Shown here piece by piece: positions 44,393 to 56,511 of a stretch of 64,000 bases of DNA. The DNA is taken from positions 57,375,934-57,439,933 of the forward strand of contig NC_063169.1 of NCBI RefSeq assembly GCF_023159225.1, written 5' to 3'. The DNA is from Perognathus longimembris pacificus. Taxonomy: Eukaryota; Chordata; Mammalia; Rodentia; Heteromyidae. The notes under the pieces were generated by a model, which searched no databases, had not been told where the DNA came from, and saw only the letters and a program-made list of their open reading frames with translations. Position 1 is the stretch's first letter. Each line of letters begins with the position of its first letter. The position numbers and the translations under genes were made by a program.

Positions 44393-45614
44393 AAGAAATT
44401 AATATCTACTTGGACACAGGCACAAAAGAAGAGACCTGGAAATCATGAACAGGAAGCTTAATTAAAAGCAACAACAACCACATACCCATTTTCTTTAAAG
44501 CACAAATTATAGAACATAAAAGTTACAATATATTATCAGCCTTGTAATCTTTGTAACTGTAATGTGTATAATAGGAACACAAAAGTGGGGGGAAGGAAGA
44601 CTAGAGCTATTTCTGGGTAATGTTTTCGTATCTCGTTAGTATATATTTGAAGTAGATTTTTGAGAAGATAAGATGTGTTTACTAATCCCCAGGAGAGCCA
44701 CTAAGAAAATTAAACAAATGCACATCAAAAATTTTGGAAGAATGAAGATAGTAAGCTATGAAATAGATTAGTGATCACCAAGAGGAGTCAAGTAATGGAA
44801 GGAGATGAGAAGGGTGTGAATGGTAGGTAGGTTGATTGTGGCTATATGTACTTGCTCAGCTTTGTGAAAATATTAAAAGCCAATTAATTGCATACTTCAG
44901 ATGAATGTTTGTCACAGTATGTGAATTATATACTAGTAAAGTGTTAAGAAGAATGACAAAGAAGAGGAAGAACCCTGCCCAGTCTCTCTAGTTCCTCATG
45001 TGTACAATTAAATCTATTCCTAGAAAATCTGTTAGACACACTTAAATTATAAAAGTTCTTAGTGGTGAACGTAAGCATTTTTATTTTTAGTCTCTGACAG
45101 TTTTGACCACATGGTGAGCTCAATATGAGACATTTCCAACTATGGAGCTTGAGGAAATAGGAATTTCATTCCTTCTTCTTAGATAATTTCAGTGAGAAGT
45201 AGACAGGTTAGCTCAAAAGAATCCTTCCATTGAAAAAAAGCCTTTTTATTTCATCCTGTAAGGAAGATAGAAGATCTCTGCCTATTCTTCAAAACACTTG
45301 TGCCATGATTTTCCTGTGACATGACCTTTGGTTTGTATTGCTATGGAAAACCCTGGGCCTGAGGTGAACATTTCAATTAGGAAGCAGTAATGAATACAAT
45401 CATCATCGTTTTGAGTTGCGGATAGAAAAAAATAGAATTAAACAATGGACATAATAGTCATCGTTGTTTGGGTTATAGAATATGGTTTCTGTGAATTTTC
45501 CAACTATGTATGCTACCTTGTTTTTTTAAAAAATAGATTGATAATTAAGCATTATTCCTATTAGAGGCACATCTTTGATAAGAGTTTTGCCTGTCCAGTT
45601 ATCTCAAATTATAT
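44393..45614. other. intergenic DNA, no gene seen
   Basis: Mostly AT-rich; 44560-44950 may be an old L1 3' region (the phrase 'gggtgtgaatggtaggtagg') but is not callable. No exon is recognised. Confidence 0.45.
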
Positions 45615-45724
45615 TTTAAAAAATGAGGGAGGAGGTAACAAACAGTACAAGAAATGTATCCAATGCCTAATGCATGAAACTGGAACCCCTCTGTACATCA
45701 GTTTGACAATAAAAATTTTTTTAA
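45615..45724 (+). mobile_element. short L1 3' terminus
   Basis: 'gagggaggaggtaacaaaca', 'gtacaagaaatgtatccaat' and 'cagtttgacaataaaaattt' match the last about 110 nt of the L1 at 18050-18158. It is an extremely 5'-truncated copy. Confidence 0.85.
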
Positions 45725-46883
45725 TGTGAGATTTATCAATTTACTCTAGTACATAGAATAATGAGATTTTTTTTGTTGGAAAAATCCATGGAAAAGTGAA
45801 AATGTTTGGACATGGGAAATGTTCATGGTAATGTTGTCCATGAAGAAGTTGTGACATGAAAGAATACACATTACTCTGCTTCTCATCAACACTTCCTACT
45901 CCTCATTTAACTGTGACAATTCCTTCCTTGGGAACACGGCTCTCAACATATCCAGGAACCCAAAGTACTTTCTTACACACACACCCAGGGACACAGCCAC
46001 ATGTTTTCTGGTTTATCCTTTAAATTTACGAGGCAAGCAAATATGTTAACCTTTCTAATGTAGTACCTGCTTATTAAACTAAGTCTATTAATTGCCACAA
46101 TGCTTTGTTCCTAATGCATAATAGAATCAAGGAATGAGGATATCCCAACTTAGAATACTTGGCCTGAAACAGGATAATGGTAAATAAATCTGCTAGATAT
46201 GTGTCAATGGTGAACATGATTGTAATTTATAAGTGATTAAAGTTTCCAAAAGTCTCATTTGAATTCTATATTTCATGTTTGTTCAGACAATGTGATCCAG
46301 TTTCCCCCTATTATAGCAAATTATTGAAAGGCATTTCACATAGGAGAAAAAAAAGTCTAGGCTTGGTTTTCATCCAAATCACTTTTTTTTCCAAACATAA
46401 AGTAGACAAGAAAGAGTAAACATTTATCTTCAGATTCCATATCCAGAAAGGATTGAATAAATCTCCAAAGTCATCTGGAGTGACATTAGCACTCCTCAAG
46501 GCAGAAACAATGCAGTCAGTCTGTCTTTATCCCCAACATCCCTATTACTGAACTTTGTAAATAAATCTCTGGCAATAGCAGTTGACAAGTCACTATTGTA
46601 TGTCTCATTGGCGCCACCTACTGAGCACTGGTCCCTTTTCCTAAATCTCAGGAACAAGTCACAGCTGAAAATGCAAAAGAAACTAAAGCAAACTAACAAA
46701 AAAATGACAGAGATGACTATGTCTCCAGTACTTGATCTCTATCCATGGTATTCAAGTACAGATGTCATCATCAGAAAAGAACCTTAGCTTTACATTACAT
46801 TTATATAGATATAACCAATTTCCTCCACAATTTCTGTAGACCTTGACTGAAACAAAGTAATAATTATAAAAGCTAAGTAATTT
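45725..46883. other. intergenic DNA with CTCF-like motif
   Basis: Unique-looking sequence. A CTCF-like word (46609-46627) is noted separately. No gene is recognised. Confidence 0.45.
46609..46627 (-). promoter_or_regulatory. CTCF-like motif
   Basis: tggcgccacctactgagca resembles the reverse complement of the CTCF core (GCGCCMCCTRSTGG pattern), with mismatches at its 3' side. This is a motif resemblance only. Confidence 0.3.
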
Positions 46884-47020
46884 AGACTCAGAGACTGATG
46901 TCTCATGTTCATAAGCCTAGCTATTCAGGAGGATGAAATTTGATGACTACAGTTTAAAGCCAACCCAGGAAGGAAAATCAGTAAGAATCTCAGCCCCAAT
47001 TAAGCACACACACAATTTAT
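46884..47020 (+). mobile_element. B1-like half of a dimeric SINE
   Basis: 'gactgatgtctcatgttcat', 'aagcctagctattcaggagg' and 'cagtttaaagccaacccagg' follow the 7SL-like left half. The ID half is missing or decayed. Confidence 0.6.
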
Positions 47021-48285
47021 AATAAAAATAAGAGTGAAGGTAATCTATTTTGAATTAGATTCATTACACTCATTCTCCCACTATGTACATAATAGAGGCA
47101 GAACATCAATATCAAGTGATCAAACAATGTTCATGTCCTAGGGTTTTTATCTATAGTAGTCATGTGTACCAAGCCTTACCAAATTACAAAGCTTCTAAAT
47201 GTCTATATAAAACAAGTGGGATGCTCTTTCTCTGTCCTATTTGTCTTCCAGTAAACTTTTCTATCATCTTAAAAAAAAAACAAGTGATTGCACAAACAAA
47301 CCCAAAAGGTAACTGAGTGAAATGTTACTTTTTCACATGAAGGCTTTCATATTTTACATATACATGTACCTGAAATCATGATATCAAACCCACTCTCCAC
47401 ATGCAAATAAAAGACATTGTTTAATGGCACTCATCCTTGATGCAATGCCTCCTATATTTTCACGTTCAAGACTATACTTTCTGATCAGTTCCCCTACCTC
47501 CAGGTTTCTCAGCATGAAGAGTCCAATTGTAAAGCAGGAAACGCTCTCACTCAAAGCCAACACATCCAGTCACGAAGTGTTCTGCAGAGGTGAAAAGACT
47601 TATATGAATTTGGCCCACTGAATATAACCTGCAGTGATATTGCCAGAGAAGACAAGAATTTGAATGAGGCTAGGTTGGAAAATAAATTACCTTGTTGCCT
47701 TGAAGGCAATCTTCTCGGGTCAAGGATAAAGCCTTTTCTTTAGTGTTCTGGGAAGAATCATCTCTATCAGTTGTGGGATGTTTTTTTCACCCCTTCTTTT
47801 CTTTTTCCAGATAACTTGGTGGTTTTGATAGTGTTGTGTTAGTAACTGTTAGTAACCTGATGTTTTATCACAAGTTGTATTTCAGAACATAGAAATTGTT
47901 CTCAAGAGAATAGGAACAAAGAAGTATGCTAACAAATGTCTCCCACAGTCTCTCATAGATGTAAACCAAATTCAAATATAGATAATGCTACTAACTTCCT
48001 CCTATTTATTTTTCTCTATCTGGAATTTCTTATACTTTAAGCGGAAAAATGGCACAATACAACAGTTAAAAATACTTAATTGTGTTAATATTTATTTAAA
48101 ACTTACTGGCGTGATAATAAACAAATATCAGTGACAATAAGCATTTCTGTATACAAATATATTTGGCTTGAATTTAAGGGTACAGGATGAGGGATAAGGA
48201 ATTAATTTTAATCTGTCATTAATATTTACCATAATCATGATTAACATCATTAGAAATCTTCCATCTGATCCAAAATAAAGATATA
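47021..48285. other. intergenic DNA, no gene seen
   Basis: Unique-looking AT-rich sequence with no recognised exon or transposon. Confidence 0.5.
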
Positions 48286-48345
48286 TGTGTATGTGTGTGT
48301 GCATGCATGTGTGTAGTGTAGTGTGTGTGTGTGTGTGTGTGTGTG
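48286..48345. repeat. (TG)n microsatellite, interrupted
   Basis: tgtgtatgtgtgtgtgcatgc units lead into about 14 perfect TG units. Confidence 0.95.
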
Positions 48346-49404
48346 CAGGTGTATGTGAGTTAATATATTAACATCTATTTGAAACTTGTACTATATAAAT
48401 TTGTATCATGAATTGCTTCCCATTCTCCAAAGTTTGTACAGGGATTGGCTTACATTTATTTTGTTGCATAATAGCACACTTGTATGATAATGTCATTGAA
48501 TTGCAGAAGCTACTATTCCACCTAGGAAAGTAAGAAGTCCTTTATATAAAAGGCTGGAAAAAATTATTCATTATGAAACTATCAGAGAATATGAGAAGAT
48601 TAAAAAATGATTTTAGTTTATCTGAGTTACAATACTCAAATAATTATAGTAGGTAGCATAATAATATAATCACTTTGCCTATGGCTTCATATTTTACCAA
48701 CTCCAAAACATCTACATCACAAGATCTACAGGAAAATTTTAAATATAGATTAGTATGTCTTCATACTTAATAATTACAAATTCATGAAAAGTAGACACTA
48801 AATTTTCCTCTTAAAGGAGAGAAAGGGTGTGTTTTTTAATTAGGTGTTCATAGTAGGGAAAGACATTAATTGGCTTTCAAAAGCTAAATGTGTCTCAAGT
48901 TCATTGTAATTCAAAGCAGTGACTTTTCCCTGGTAACATGTCACAAAGGAATATGGAACAGAAGTTCTAATGATACCTTCTAATTTAGTATGATATTTTA
49001 ATTCAGTAATCTGGAGTTTATGCCCATAAGAATGATGATATAAACTAAAATTGAATTATAGAAACATTTATAAATTTTAAGAAGCCTTCTCTGTGTCTCA
49101 ACAATACAAAGGATGATTCAGCATATACCGAAATTAAGAGGCAGTTACAGTACAGTGCTTTGTTAAACAGAAAGCAATCATTGATTTTCCACACATGAAA
49201 ACAGGCAACAAAAGCATTTCCAATTTCTCATTATGTCCAGCAATAAACAATGACAAGTTGATGACTTACACAATTTTTATTGATGAAAACTGGAGTGAAG
49301 TAGGAATAAGCCCTGGCAAGGGAGCAGTAATAAGATAGGCTTTCTAAGTTTGACTATGAAGTAATTTCAGAAATAAAAACCCCACTGGTTATTAGATGAA
49401 CAAA
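48346..49404. other. intergenic DNA, no gene seen
   Basis: AT-rich, with no recognised feature. Confidence 0.5.
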
Positions 49405-49405
49405 T

Positions 49406-49453
<48 letters not shown>
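49405..49453. repeat. (GATA)n tetranucleotide microsatellite
   Basis: About 12 GATA/ATAG units. It explains the Tyr/Leu/Ser/Ile-repeat open frame on the minus strand. Confidence 0.97.
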
Positions 49454-49455
<2 letters not shown>

Positions 49456-50279
49456 CTGGTGGCCAAGAATGAAAACTAGGCATTCCCAAATTAAAAATTC
49501 AGCATTAGTCAGAATGATGAATATAATCTTTCTATTAATATGCCTAAATGATCCACTCATGGTGCCATACATGCAATAACTCCTCTTTGAACATTAAAGT
49601 GATTAGAAATAACGAGAAAACTTAAGCATGCTAAGTAGATAGCTCATATTCCAATTCGAATACACTTGTATTTGTAGTCTTCACTAATTTCCCACTAAGA
49701 AGAATAATCACACACACAGAGTCAATCCTTAATGCCTTAATTCCTCATTTGACAATGGCAATTGGGATTACTTCAGGTAAAAGCCACTAAAACTCATTTT
49801 TTAAACACTGTAGAATGTCCATAATGAAAATGGTAATTTTGAAAAATCTTCCCTTTCAGGTTTAGGTAGGAGTCACTCATGGAAGCAGTATAGTGTCTGA
49901 CTATCTTTCCGATGTGATTTACCATTCTTACAGTGGTAGGAGGCATAAAAGCTTTCAGAAGTGGATGTGAATCTGAGAGACTGGAAATAGTCCATCTTCT
50001 TGGCACACTTGCAGGGTGAACCCCTCAGCTACCTAGAGCCATCATTTTATGGTTCCAAACTGTTGATCTAATGTACTCCTTCATACCCTTTCTTCTCTTG
50101 AAGCTTTAGCTCAGTAGTCATGGAAAGTATTCAGAAACATGTAGATTATACTTGTTTTTAGGTCAAAATCATAAAACTTCCCGAGACTCATTAACGCATT
50201 AAAGATGGAGGTTTAGAAGTGCAGAGAAAGATAGTTGAGCTTCCTGGGAGCCTACAAGAAATCTCAGGGAAAGCCAAAG
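49454..50279. other. intergenic DNA, no gene seen
   Basis: No recognised repeat or exon. Open frames of about 70 codons are unsupported. Confidence 0.45.
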
Positions 50280-50790
50280 TGGTGAATTGCCTAAATTTAC
50301 AACCCAACCTCCTTCTAATTTTAGTGTCTCACATTCATGTCCCCCACGCTGTCATTTGTAACTGGAGTGCCCTCAAAGCCTGCATGTTAAAGGCTTGGCT
50401 CCTCTTGTGGTACAAGTCAGAGGTAGTAAAACCTATCGAAGTTAGGGCCTCGTGGTAGGTATTCAAATCATTAGGATCATGCCCTTGAAAGTGTATTTGC
50501 TACTCATCAAAAAAAATAATGGAAGACAAAAAAAGATTCCAAGGGAGCATGCTTTCCACTGCTATAACAGAGTGTGCCAGCTCCCTTTGCCATCTTTTCA
50601 CCACCTGCATTTTCACTTATCCACAGTGAACCATCATCCAAAACAACTAAGTGAAAAATTCTAGTAGACCATTCATATGTTTTATATTGTGCACCATTCT
50701 GAGAAGCAGGATGAACTCTCCATTTTGATGGAGAAGGGAAATATCCTTTTGTCCAGACTAAGCACCGTCTATTACCTACACATCCAGTCA
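50280..50790 (+). mobile_element. MaLR-type LTR relic
   Basis: 'gtaactggagtgccctcaaa', 'gaagttagggcctcgtggta', 'cattaggatcatgcccttga', 'ctttccactgctataacaga' and 'ccctttgccatcttttcacc' follow the order of a MLT1/ORR1-like LTR. Its 3' end lies at about 50790. It is old, and the exact ends are not set. Confidence 0.5.
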
Positions 50791-50923
50791 CTTAGTAGCT
50801 GTCTTGTTTGTCAGAATGACTTGAAAGCATCACAGCACTTACATTTATCTCACTTCACATCATTAAACAGGCACAAAATCAACCTATGTAAGCATAAGAA
50901 AAACAGTACAATGAGACATTTTG

Positions 50924-50924
50924 A

Positions 50925-50985
<61 letters not shown>
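50924..50985. repeat. compound (TG)n(AG)n microsatellite
   Basis: About 12 TG units pass directly into about 19 GA units. Confidence 0.97.
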
Positions 50986-50988
<3 letters not shown>

Positions 50989-51864
50989 AGTACTATGTGC
51001 AGTTTCACACATCCATGTGGAGTCCAAAGATGTACACTGTATGGAACAAGGGGACCAAAATTAATGTGTATAAGACTCGTGGTTGTAGAGGCCTGGAATT
51101 CTAAGAACCTGTTCCAGCTCTTATAAGGGCTATCATGCTGAGCCACCAGAGGATTAGCAGTAAATCCACATAGCACAGGGGAGAAAACAGAAAGGAAATT
51201 GGGCAGAACTCCACTTATTTTAAATCAGGAATTAATTTCCAAGATAACTAGCTCACTCCCATGATGATGACATTAATTCATTTATGAGGGCAGAGTTGCT
51301 CACTGAGTCACCTCTTAAAAGTATTACCTCTTTATAGTGGCAATTTCATTTTAACACGAGTTAAAATTTAAATTTAAGCTTCTGATGATGGTTTAGCTGT
51401 GAATAACTGAAACTATAGGCCATGAAATGGTGGAAAAAGGGAACTGATCCACTCATTTATAGCAGTAGAAGGCACACTAGGACATTATATTGCTCCATTG
51501 TAACCTTTTTTATTATGTTTTCTGGTGAATATTAAATGTAAACTAGATTTGGGACTCTACAAGCATCCTAACATACATGTAAATGGACTCCCTGATAAAG
51601 AGAAGCATGGAAAAGAACAAAATTTGGGAAAAAAGAATGGCTGATTATTTTCCAAAAATAAAAAAATAAATTTGGAAACTAGACTCAGATGACTCAAGCA
51701 ACCCACACAGACAAGGAGATTGAAGCTTGATGCTATTAGCCAATTTCCCCAAGGCTTTTTCATTTGCTAGCCCAATAATTCAAGATTTTACTTAGCACAG
51801 GTTCCACTAAATTTTATAGAATTGATCTCATCTCCATAACAAGAGTAAAACCATTATTTGTTGA
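50986..51864. other. intergenic DNA, no gene seen
   Basis: No recognised gene or transposon. Confidence 0.45.
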
Positions 51865-51995
51865 GAAACCAAGAATGAGTCAGGCACTGTGCAAGATATG
51901 ATTTCATGAGCACTTTCCAAGCATTCCTATCAAGCAAGTATTATGGTCACATTTTACAGATGGAAAAACTGAAATGGAGAAACTGACATGAAATA
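51865..51995 (+). mobile_element. MIR SINE
   Basis: 'gagtcaggcactgtgcaaga', 'aagcaagtattatggtcaca' and 'ttttacagatggaaaaactg' are clear MIR consensus order. Confidence 0.8.
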
Positions 51996-52319
51996 TTTAA
52001 GTATATGGTTGCAGTGGATTAAAAAAAAAAGATCAATATGCAACAAATATCCTTTGTGGACATGTGGTTGATCAGATGGAGTATCCAAGGAGTAATAGCT
52101 GTAAGCGTCATGCTAGAAACTCTAGAGTTCAGAAATATCAAAAAAATTAAAATTTACAGAAAAAGACAGACAACATGGCCTTCAATTTAACCATGAATCC
52201 AAACAAGTGCTGGAAACATCCAAATTACTGACAATATGTCTCAAAGGTAAAACAACCACCCCACGTGTAGTTATAGTAATTGGAATCATAAAACCACAGA
52301 ATTGTGAAATTGCTTACAG

Positions 52320-52440
52320 ATTGTAGTCTCCAATCCCTCCCTTTTGGAGAGATGGAAACATATTCTAGAAGGTTAAATCACTTACCCAAAATAACATAAT
52401 TGGTTATTGACCTTTCTACTAAGCCATTCCCCATTCCATT
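52320..52440 (+). mobile_element. MIR SINE fragment
   Basis: 'tttggagagatggaaacata', 'aggttaaatcacttacccaa' and 'aataacataattggttattg' follow the MIR 3' part. Confidence 0.6.
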
Positions 52441-53165
52441 CCAGAAACCATAAATTATTCATGCAGAAAGACAAACCCAGGTTTGGCAGGTCAGAGATTT
52501 CAGTGAGATGCGAATTGGGTAAGGATTTTGATTTATGAATCTAGGCAGCTATCCAGATTGCCTTATCTCAGCGTCCTTCTGGGAAACAAACTATTGTGGA
52601 TATCTAAATTGACCTCTATCCCACCCCATTCAACAGTCATTGGGTATTTCATGAGGAGGAGAGCAAATTACTGTGACACAATGCAAAAGACCGAATTAAA
52701 GAATGTTAGAGAGGAAATTTATACTACCATTTCCCCTTGTTTGCCAGATATAAAGTATGCAAAGTCATTTGTGGGCATACTCTAAAGGATTAAACACATA
52801 TACTTTAAAGGATTAAACACACATTTTAAGCAAATTCTTAGCAGCACATCTCCCGACCATTTACACACTTGCACACTATTTACACACTTATACATATAAG
52901 CCCTTTGAAGGCAAGGGCTAGAGGATTCGTGCACATTCGCAGAATCTTGCACAGTTACTGTGTACTGTAGGACTCGATATTTATTGAAGAAATAACAAAA
53001 AAATGCTGAACAGGTGCTCTCTCACTCTCTTTCTCTAACATTATACGTAGCTTTTGATTTTCAGACTTACTAGGGTGACTATGACAATTACATATATATT
53101 TAGGCATACAACATAATGTTTTTATGCTCACTGTAAAATTAATTAGTCAAGCCATTAATATACAC
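52441..53165. other. intergenic DNA with short local duplications
   Basis: A direct repeat of about 22 bp occurs at about 52781-52825 (taaaggattaaacacat twice). A second one occurs at 52860-52895 (atttacacactt twice). No gene is recognised. Confidence 0.5.
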
Positions 53166-55860
53166 ATCCTTCCTTATAGCTGCATTTGTGTTGGCAGGTG
53201 GGTTTTCTGCATATTTGTTATATATTGAAGACACTTAGATCTTACTTTATAACAAATATGAGTATACAGTACAATACTGTGAACTACAGCCACCTTGCCA
53301 TTAAAGTAAATCAATCGTCTTGTGTAAATGAAACTTTGTAGTCTTTCCCCTCCTGTCTTCCTTTCTCCACTGGCAGCCACCATTTTGCTGTTTCTATAGG
53401 TTTAAATATTTTAGATTCTACATATAAGTAAGATAATGCAGTATTTACTTTTTGGTGTCTGGCCTATTTTACTCAGCACATCATCCTTCATTTTCATTCA
53501 CAATTGCAAATGGCAGGATTTCATCCTTTTCAAATATGAACAATATATTCACTGTGTGTAAACAAAATTCCTTTAGGCATTCATCTGAGAATGGAAATTC
53601 ATATTCTTCAATATCATAATCATTGTTGAATAAGGCAGTGATAAGCACAGAAGTGCAGATAGCTCCATACGACCATGATTCCATCAAAAAGTGGGATTCT
53701 TGAATCGTTAATTTAGTTCCATTCTTTAAAATATTTTGAGAAACAATTATAGTGTTTTTCATAAGGATTGGGACAATTTACATCCCAACCCACAGTGTAT
53801 ATGTGTTCCCTTTTTTCTACATCCTTACCAATAGTTACTTGTTTATGTATGCAAGAACAATTCTAACAGGTACAAGGTAACATTTCAATGTGGTCTTCAC
53901 TCCCATTTCTCTGAGAAGTAGTGACATCATCCCTGTTCATATTCTTGTTGGCAATTTGGGTGCCAGAAATATCTACAGTCCTTTGCACGTCTTTTAATCA
54001 AGTTATTTGAGCATTTTGCTGTTGAGTGTGTGACTTCCTTAAATATTTCAAGTAAAGTCTTTGTCCCAAATAAGTTTTCCATTTACTAAAAATATTTTTC
54101 CTTGGTTCAGTGGTTCTTCTGATATGAAGCAACTTTTTTGATGCAACACCACTTGATTGGATTTTATTGCTGGGTATTTATTTAGTGAGTGTTACCATTC
54201 ATGCCCAAGCCAATGTTAAGAATCTTTTATATGTACATTGCCTCTAGCAGCATTTAAGTCATTAGTCCATTTTGAGTTGATTTTTTTAATGTGGTTGAAA
54301 TGAGTCCAATTCCATTTTTCCTATATGAATATTCAATTTTCCCATTTGTTAAAGAAAATATCATTTCCCAATGTGTTTTCTTGGCATCATCCTTGTGTAA
54401 AAATGTAGTTGTATAGATTTATATCTGGGCTTTTAAGTCTATTCCATTGATTTAGACATTTGTTAATGTCAATATGATAATGTTTGACTAATGTCATTTT
54501 GAACATATATTGAAATTGGAAATCTGCTGTGACCATCTCAGTTTTTTCTTTGTTTTTATAGTTCAGTGTTTCTTTTTCTGGTTCTATATGAATTTTGGAA
54601 TTGTTATTTTTCTATTTCTGTAAAAAATGCCGTTTTAATTTTAACAAGATCACATTCAATCTGTAGATCCCTTTGAGTTTTATGGTTGAATGTCTTTATA
54701 CGGTTATTTTGCCCAATCTATCAATTTGCCTTACATTTGTTTTGTCTTCTCTATTTCCTCATTCATACATTTTAACCACTGCACAAGTTTTCTGTAACTT
54801 TGGATAAGTATTTTACTAAGTAGTATACTGTTTATTACTGTTGTAAATTATATTTCTACTGTGATTTTCTTTTTATACAGCTTCTTGGTGAAAAAAATGC
54901 ACTATTAATTTTGCGTGCTATTTTTTTTATCCTTTACCTATGCCAAATTCTTTTACTATATAAATTTTGTTTTGGTGAGTCCTAATTTTTATGCTTACAT
55001 GATCTTGTTATCTGTACACAGCAATGATTTTAAGTTTTCTAATTGAGATATATTTTCTTAAAAAATAATCTAAGTTTCCCAATATTATTTTGAATACTAG
55101 AAATCTTTACTTTGTACCTGATCTTAGCAGAAAATCTTTTTGTTTTCCCTATTGATAATGATGCTAGCTGTGGATTTTCTCATGTATGCATACCATAATC
55201 AGGCAGCTCCTCCTACACTTATTTTATTGAATTGTTTCCTATGCATTGTTGTTCACTTTTTTCTGTATTTGTTGAAATGAACATGTAGTTTCTTTATTTC
55301 TCTTTGTTAATGTGGTGTGTTACAATGATTGATTTGTATGTGCTGAATAATCTGTATTACATAAATTAATCCCACTTGGTCATGGTTTAGAATTCTTTTA
55401 ATGCGTTACAAAATTCAATTTATTAGTATATCATTGTGGGGCTTTGAATCTATGTTCATCAAAGAAATTGTTTTATAGACTTTATGGTTTAATCTTTTTA
55501 TGGCTTGATATAAGAGTGATACTGACCTTTAAAATGTGTTTTGGGGCATTAACTCTCCACCCAGTTTTTAGACTTTTAAGGATTAGTTTTAACCCAAAAT
55601 ATTTTATTACCTCCTACTATACTAAATTGGAGTATATGGTAAATATTAATACTATGTATATATAATGTTTCCAGATTGATTTGCATGTATAAGTCATAAT
55701 ACACAATGCACATTTTAATTTCTTTCAATATTACCTTGGGTTTTGCACAAAATTAGAGGTGTGTTCTGTTCCAGGTTATATCACATCAGTGCTAAATGAT
55801 TTTATGATACAAAAAAAAGTCAAATGTTTATTCATGGTTTCCCAAATTGAGATTCACTGT
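53166..55860 (-). mobile_element. long old L1, antisense (ORF2 region)
   Basis: The reversed L1 order is easy to follow: 'ggcctattttactcagcaca', 'atggcaggatttcatccttt', 'tcttgaatcgttaatttagt', 'cattctttaaaatattttga', 'gacaatttacatcccaaccc', 'atccttaccaatagttactt', then 'cctttgcacgtcttttaatc', 'gcaacttttttgatgcaaca', and further 5' ORF2 text ('tcatccttgtgtaaaaatgt', 'gtagatccctttgagtttta') through to about 55.8 kb. At roughly 2.7 kb it is the longest repeat in the window. It is heavily mutated with no usable reading frame. Confidence 0.8.
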
Positions 55861-56275
55861 CATACCATAGTTACAATTAAATTCAGCAATTAATTTTTAT
55901 GCCAATATTAGATGTTAACCTACATTCACTCATCTTTTTAGAGTGAAAGCAAGTTTGAAGTGGTAATTTGATCTTATTCTTTCAAATTGTAGCCCGTTTA
56001 CTCAGAACTCATGAACTTACCCTGTTCATTTTCAAAATACTTAGGGCTGGGGCGGGGGAGGTGGGGAAGGAGGTACATAGTGATAATTCCATCTGTTCAA
56101 AGCTTCCCAGTGGTTCAATTCTGCTGGATTTTGGTGAGCAGAAGTAGATATCTTGATATCTTAATGTAGTCTAATAGTGATGATATTTCATCCCCGTGTA
56201 GATGAGCAGAGATAAGTAGAAAGAGGAAAAATAATGAATGTAGACTTGCGACTTGCACATTATACATCCATCTTC
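55861..56275. other. intergenic DNA, no gene seen
   Basis: It holds a G-rich patch at about 56045-56070 ('ggctggggcgggggaggtgg'). No gene is recognised. Confidence 0.45.
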
Positions 56276-56292
56276 AAAACACCCTTACTCTG
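56276..56292 (+). repeat. left target-site duplication of IDL-Geo
   Basis: aaaacacccttactctg is repeated exactly at 56495-56511. Confidence 0.93.
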
Positions 56293-56494
56293 AGCTGGGG
56301 ATATAGCCTAGTGGCAAGAGTGCCTGCCTCGGATACACGAGGCCCTAGGTTCGATTCCCCAGCACCACATATACAGAAAAAACGGCCAGAAGCGGCGCTG
56401 TGGCTCACGTGGCAGAGTGCTAGCCTTGAGCGGGAAGAAGCCAGGGACAGTGCTCAGGCCCTGAGTCCAAGGCCCAGGACTGGCCAAAAAAAAA
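56293..56494 (+). mobile_element. young IDL-Geo SINE with 17-bp target-site duplication
   Basis: The complete dimer has an IDL half ('gctggggatatagcctagtg', 'taggttcgattccccagcac') and a Geo half ('cggccagaagcggcgctgtg', 'ccttgagcgggaagaagcca') with a pure poly(A) tail. CpGs are retained and the 17-bp duplication is perfect, so the insertion is recent. An 82-codon open frame across it is an artefact. Confidence 0.96.
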
Positions 56495-56511
56495 AAAACA
56501 CCCTTACTCTG
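56495..56511 (+). repeat. right target-site duplication of IDL-Geo
   Basis: Exact copy of 56276-56292. The four leading A bases merge with the poly(A) tail. Confidence 0.93.
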
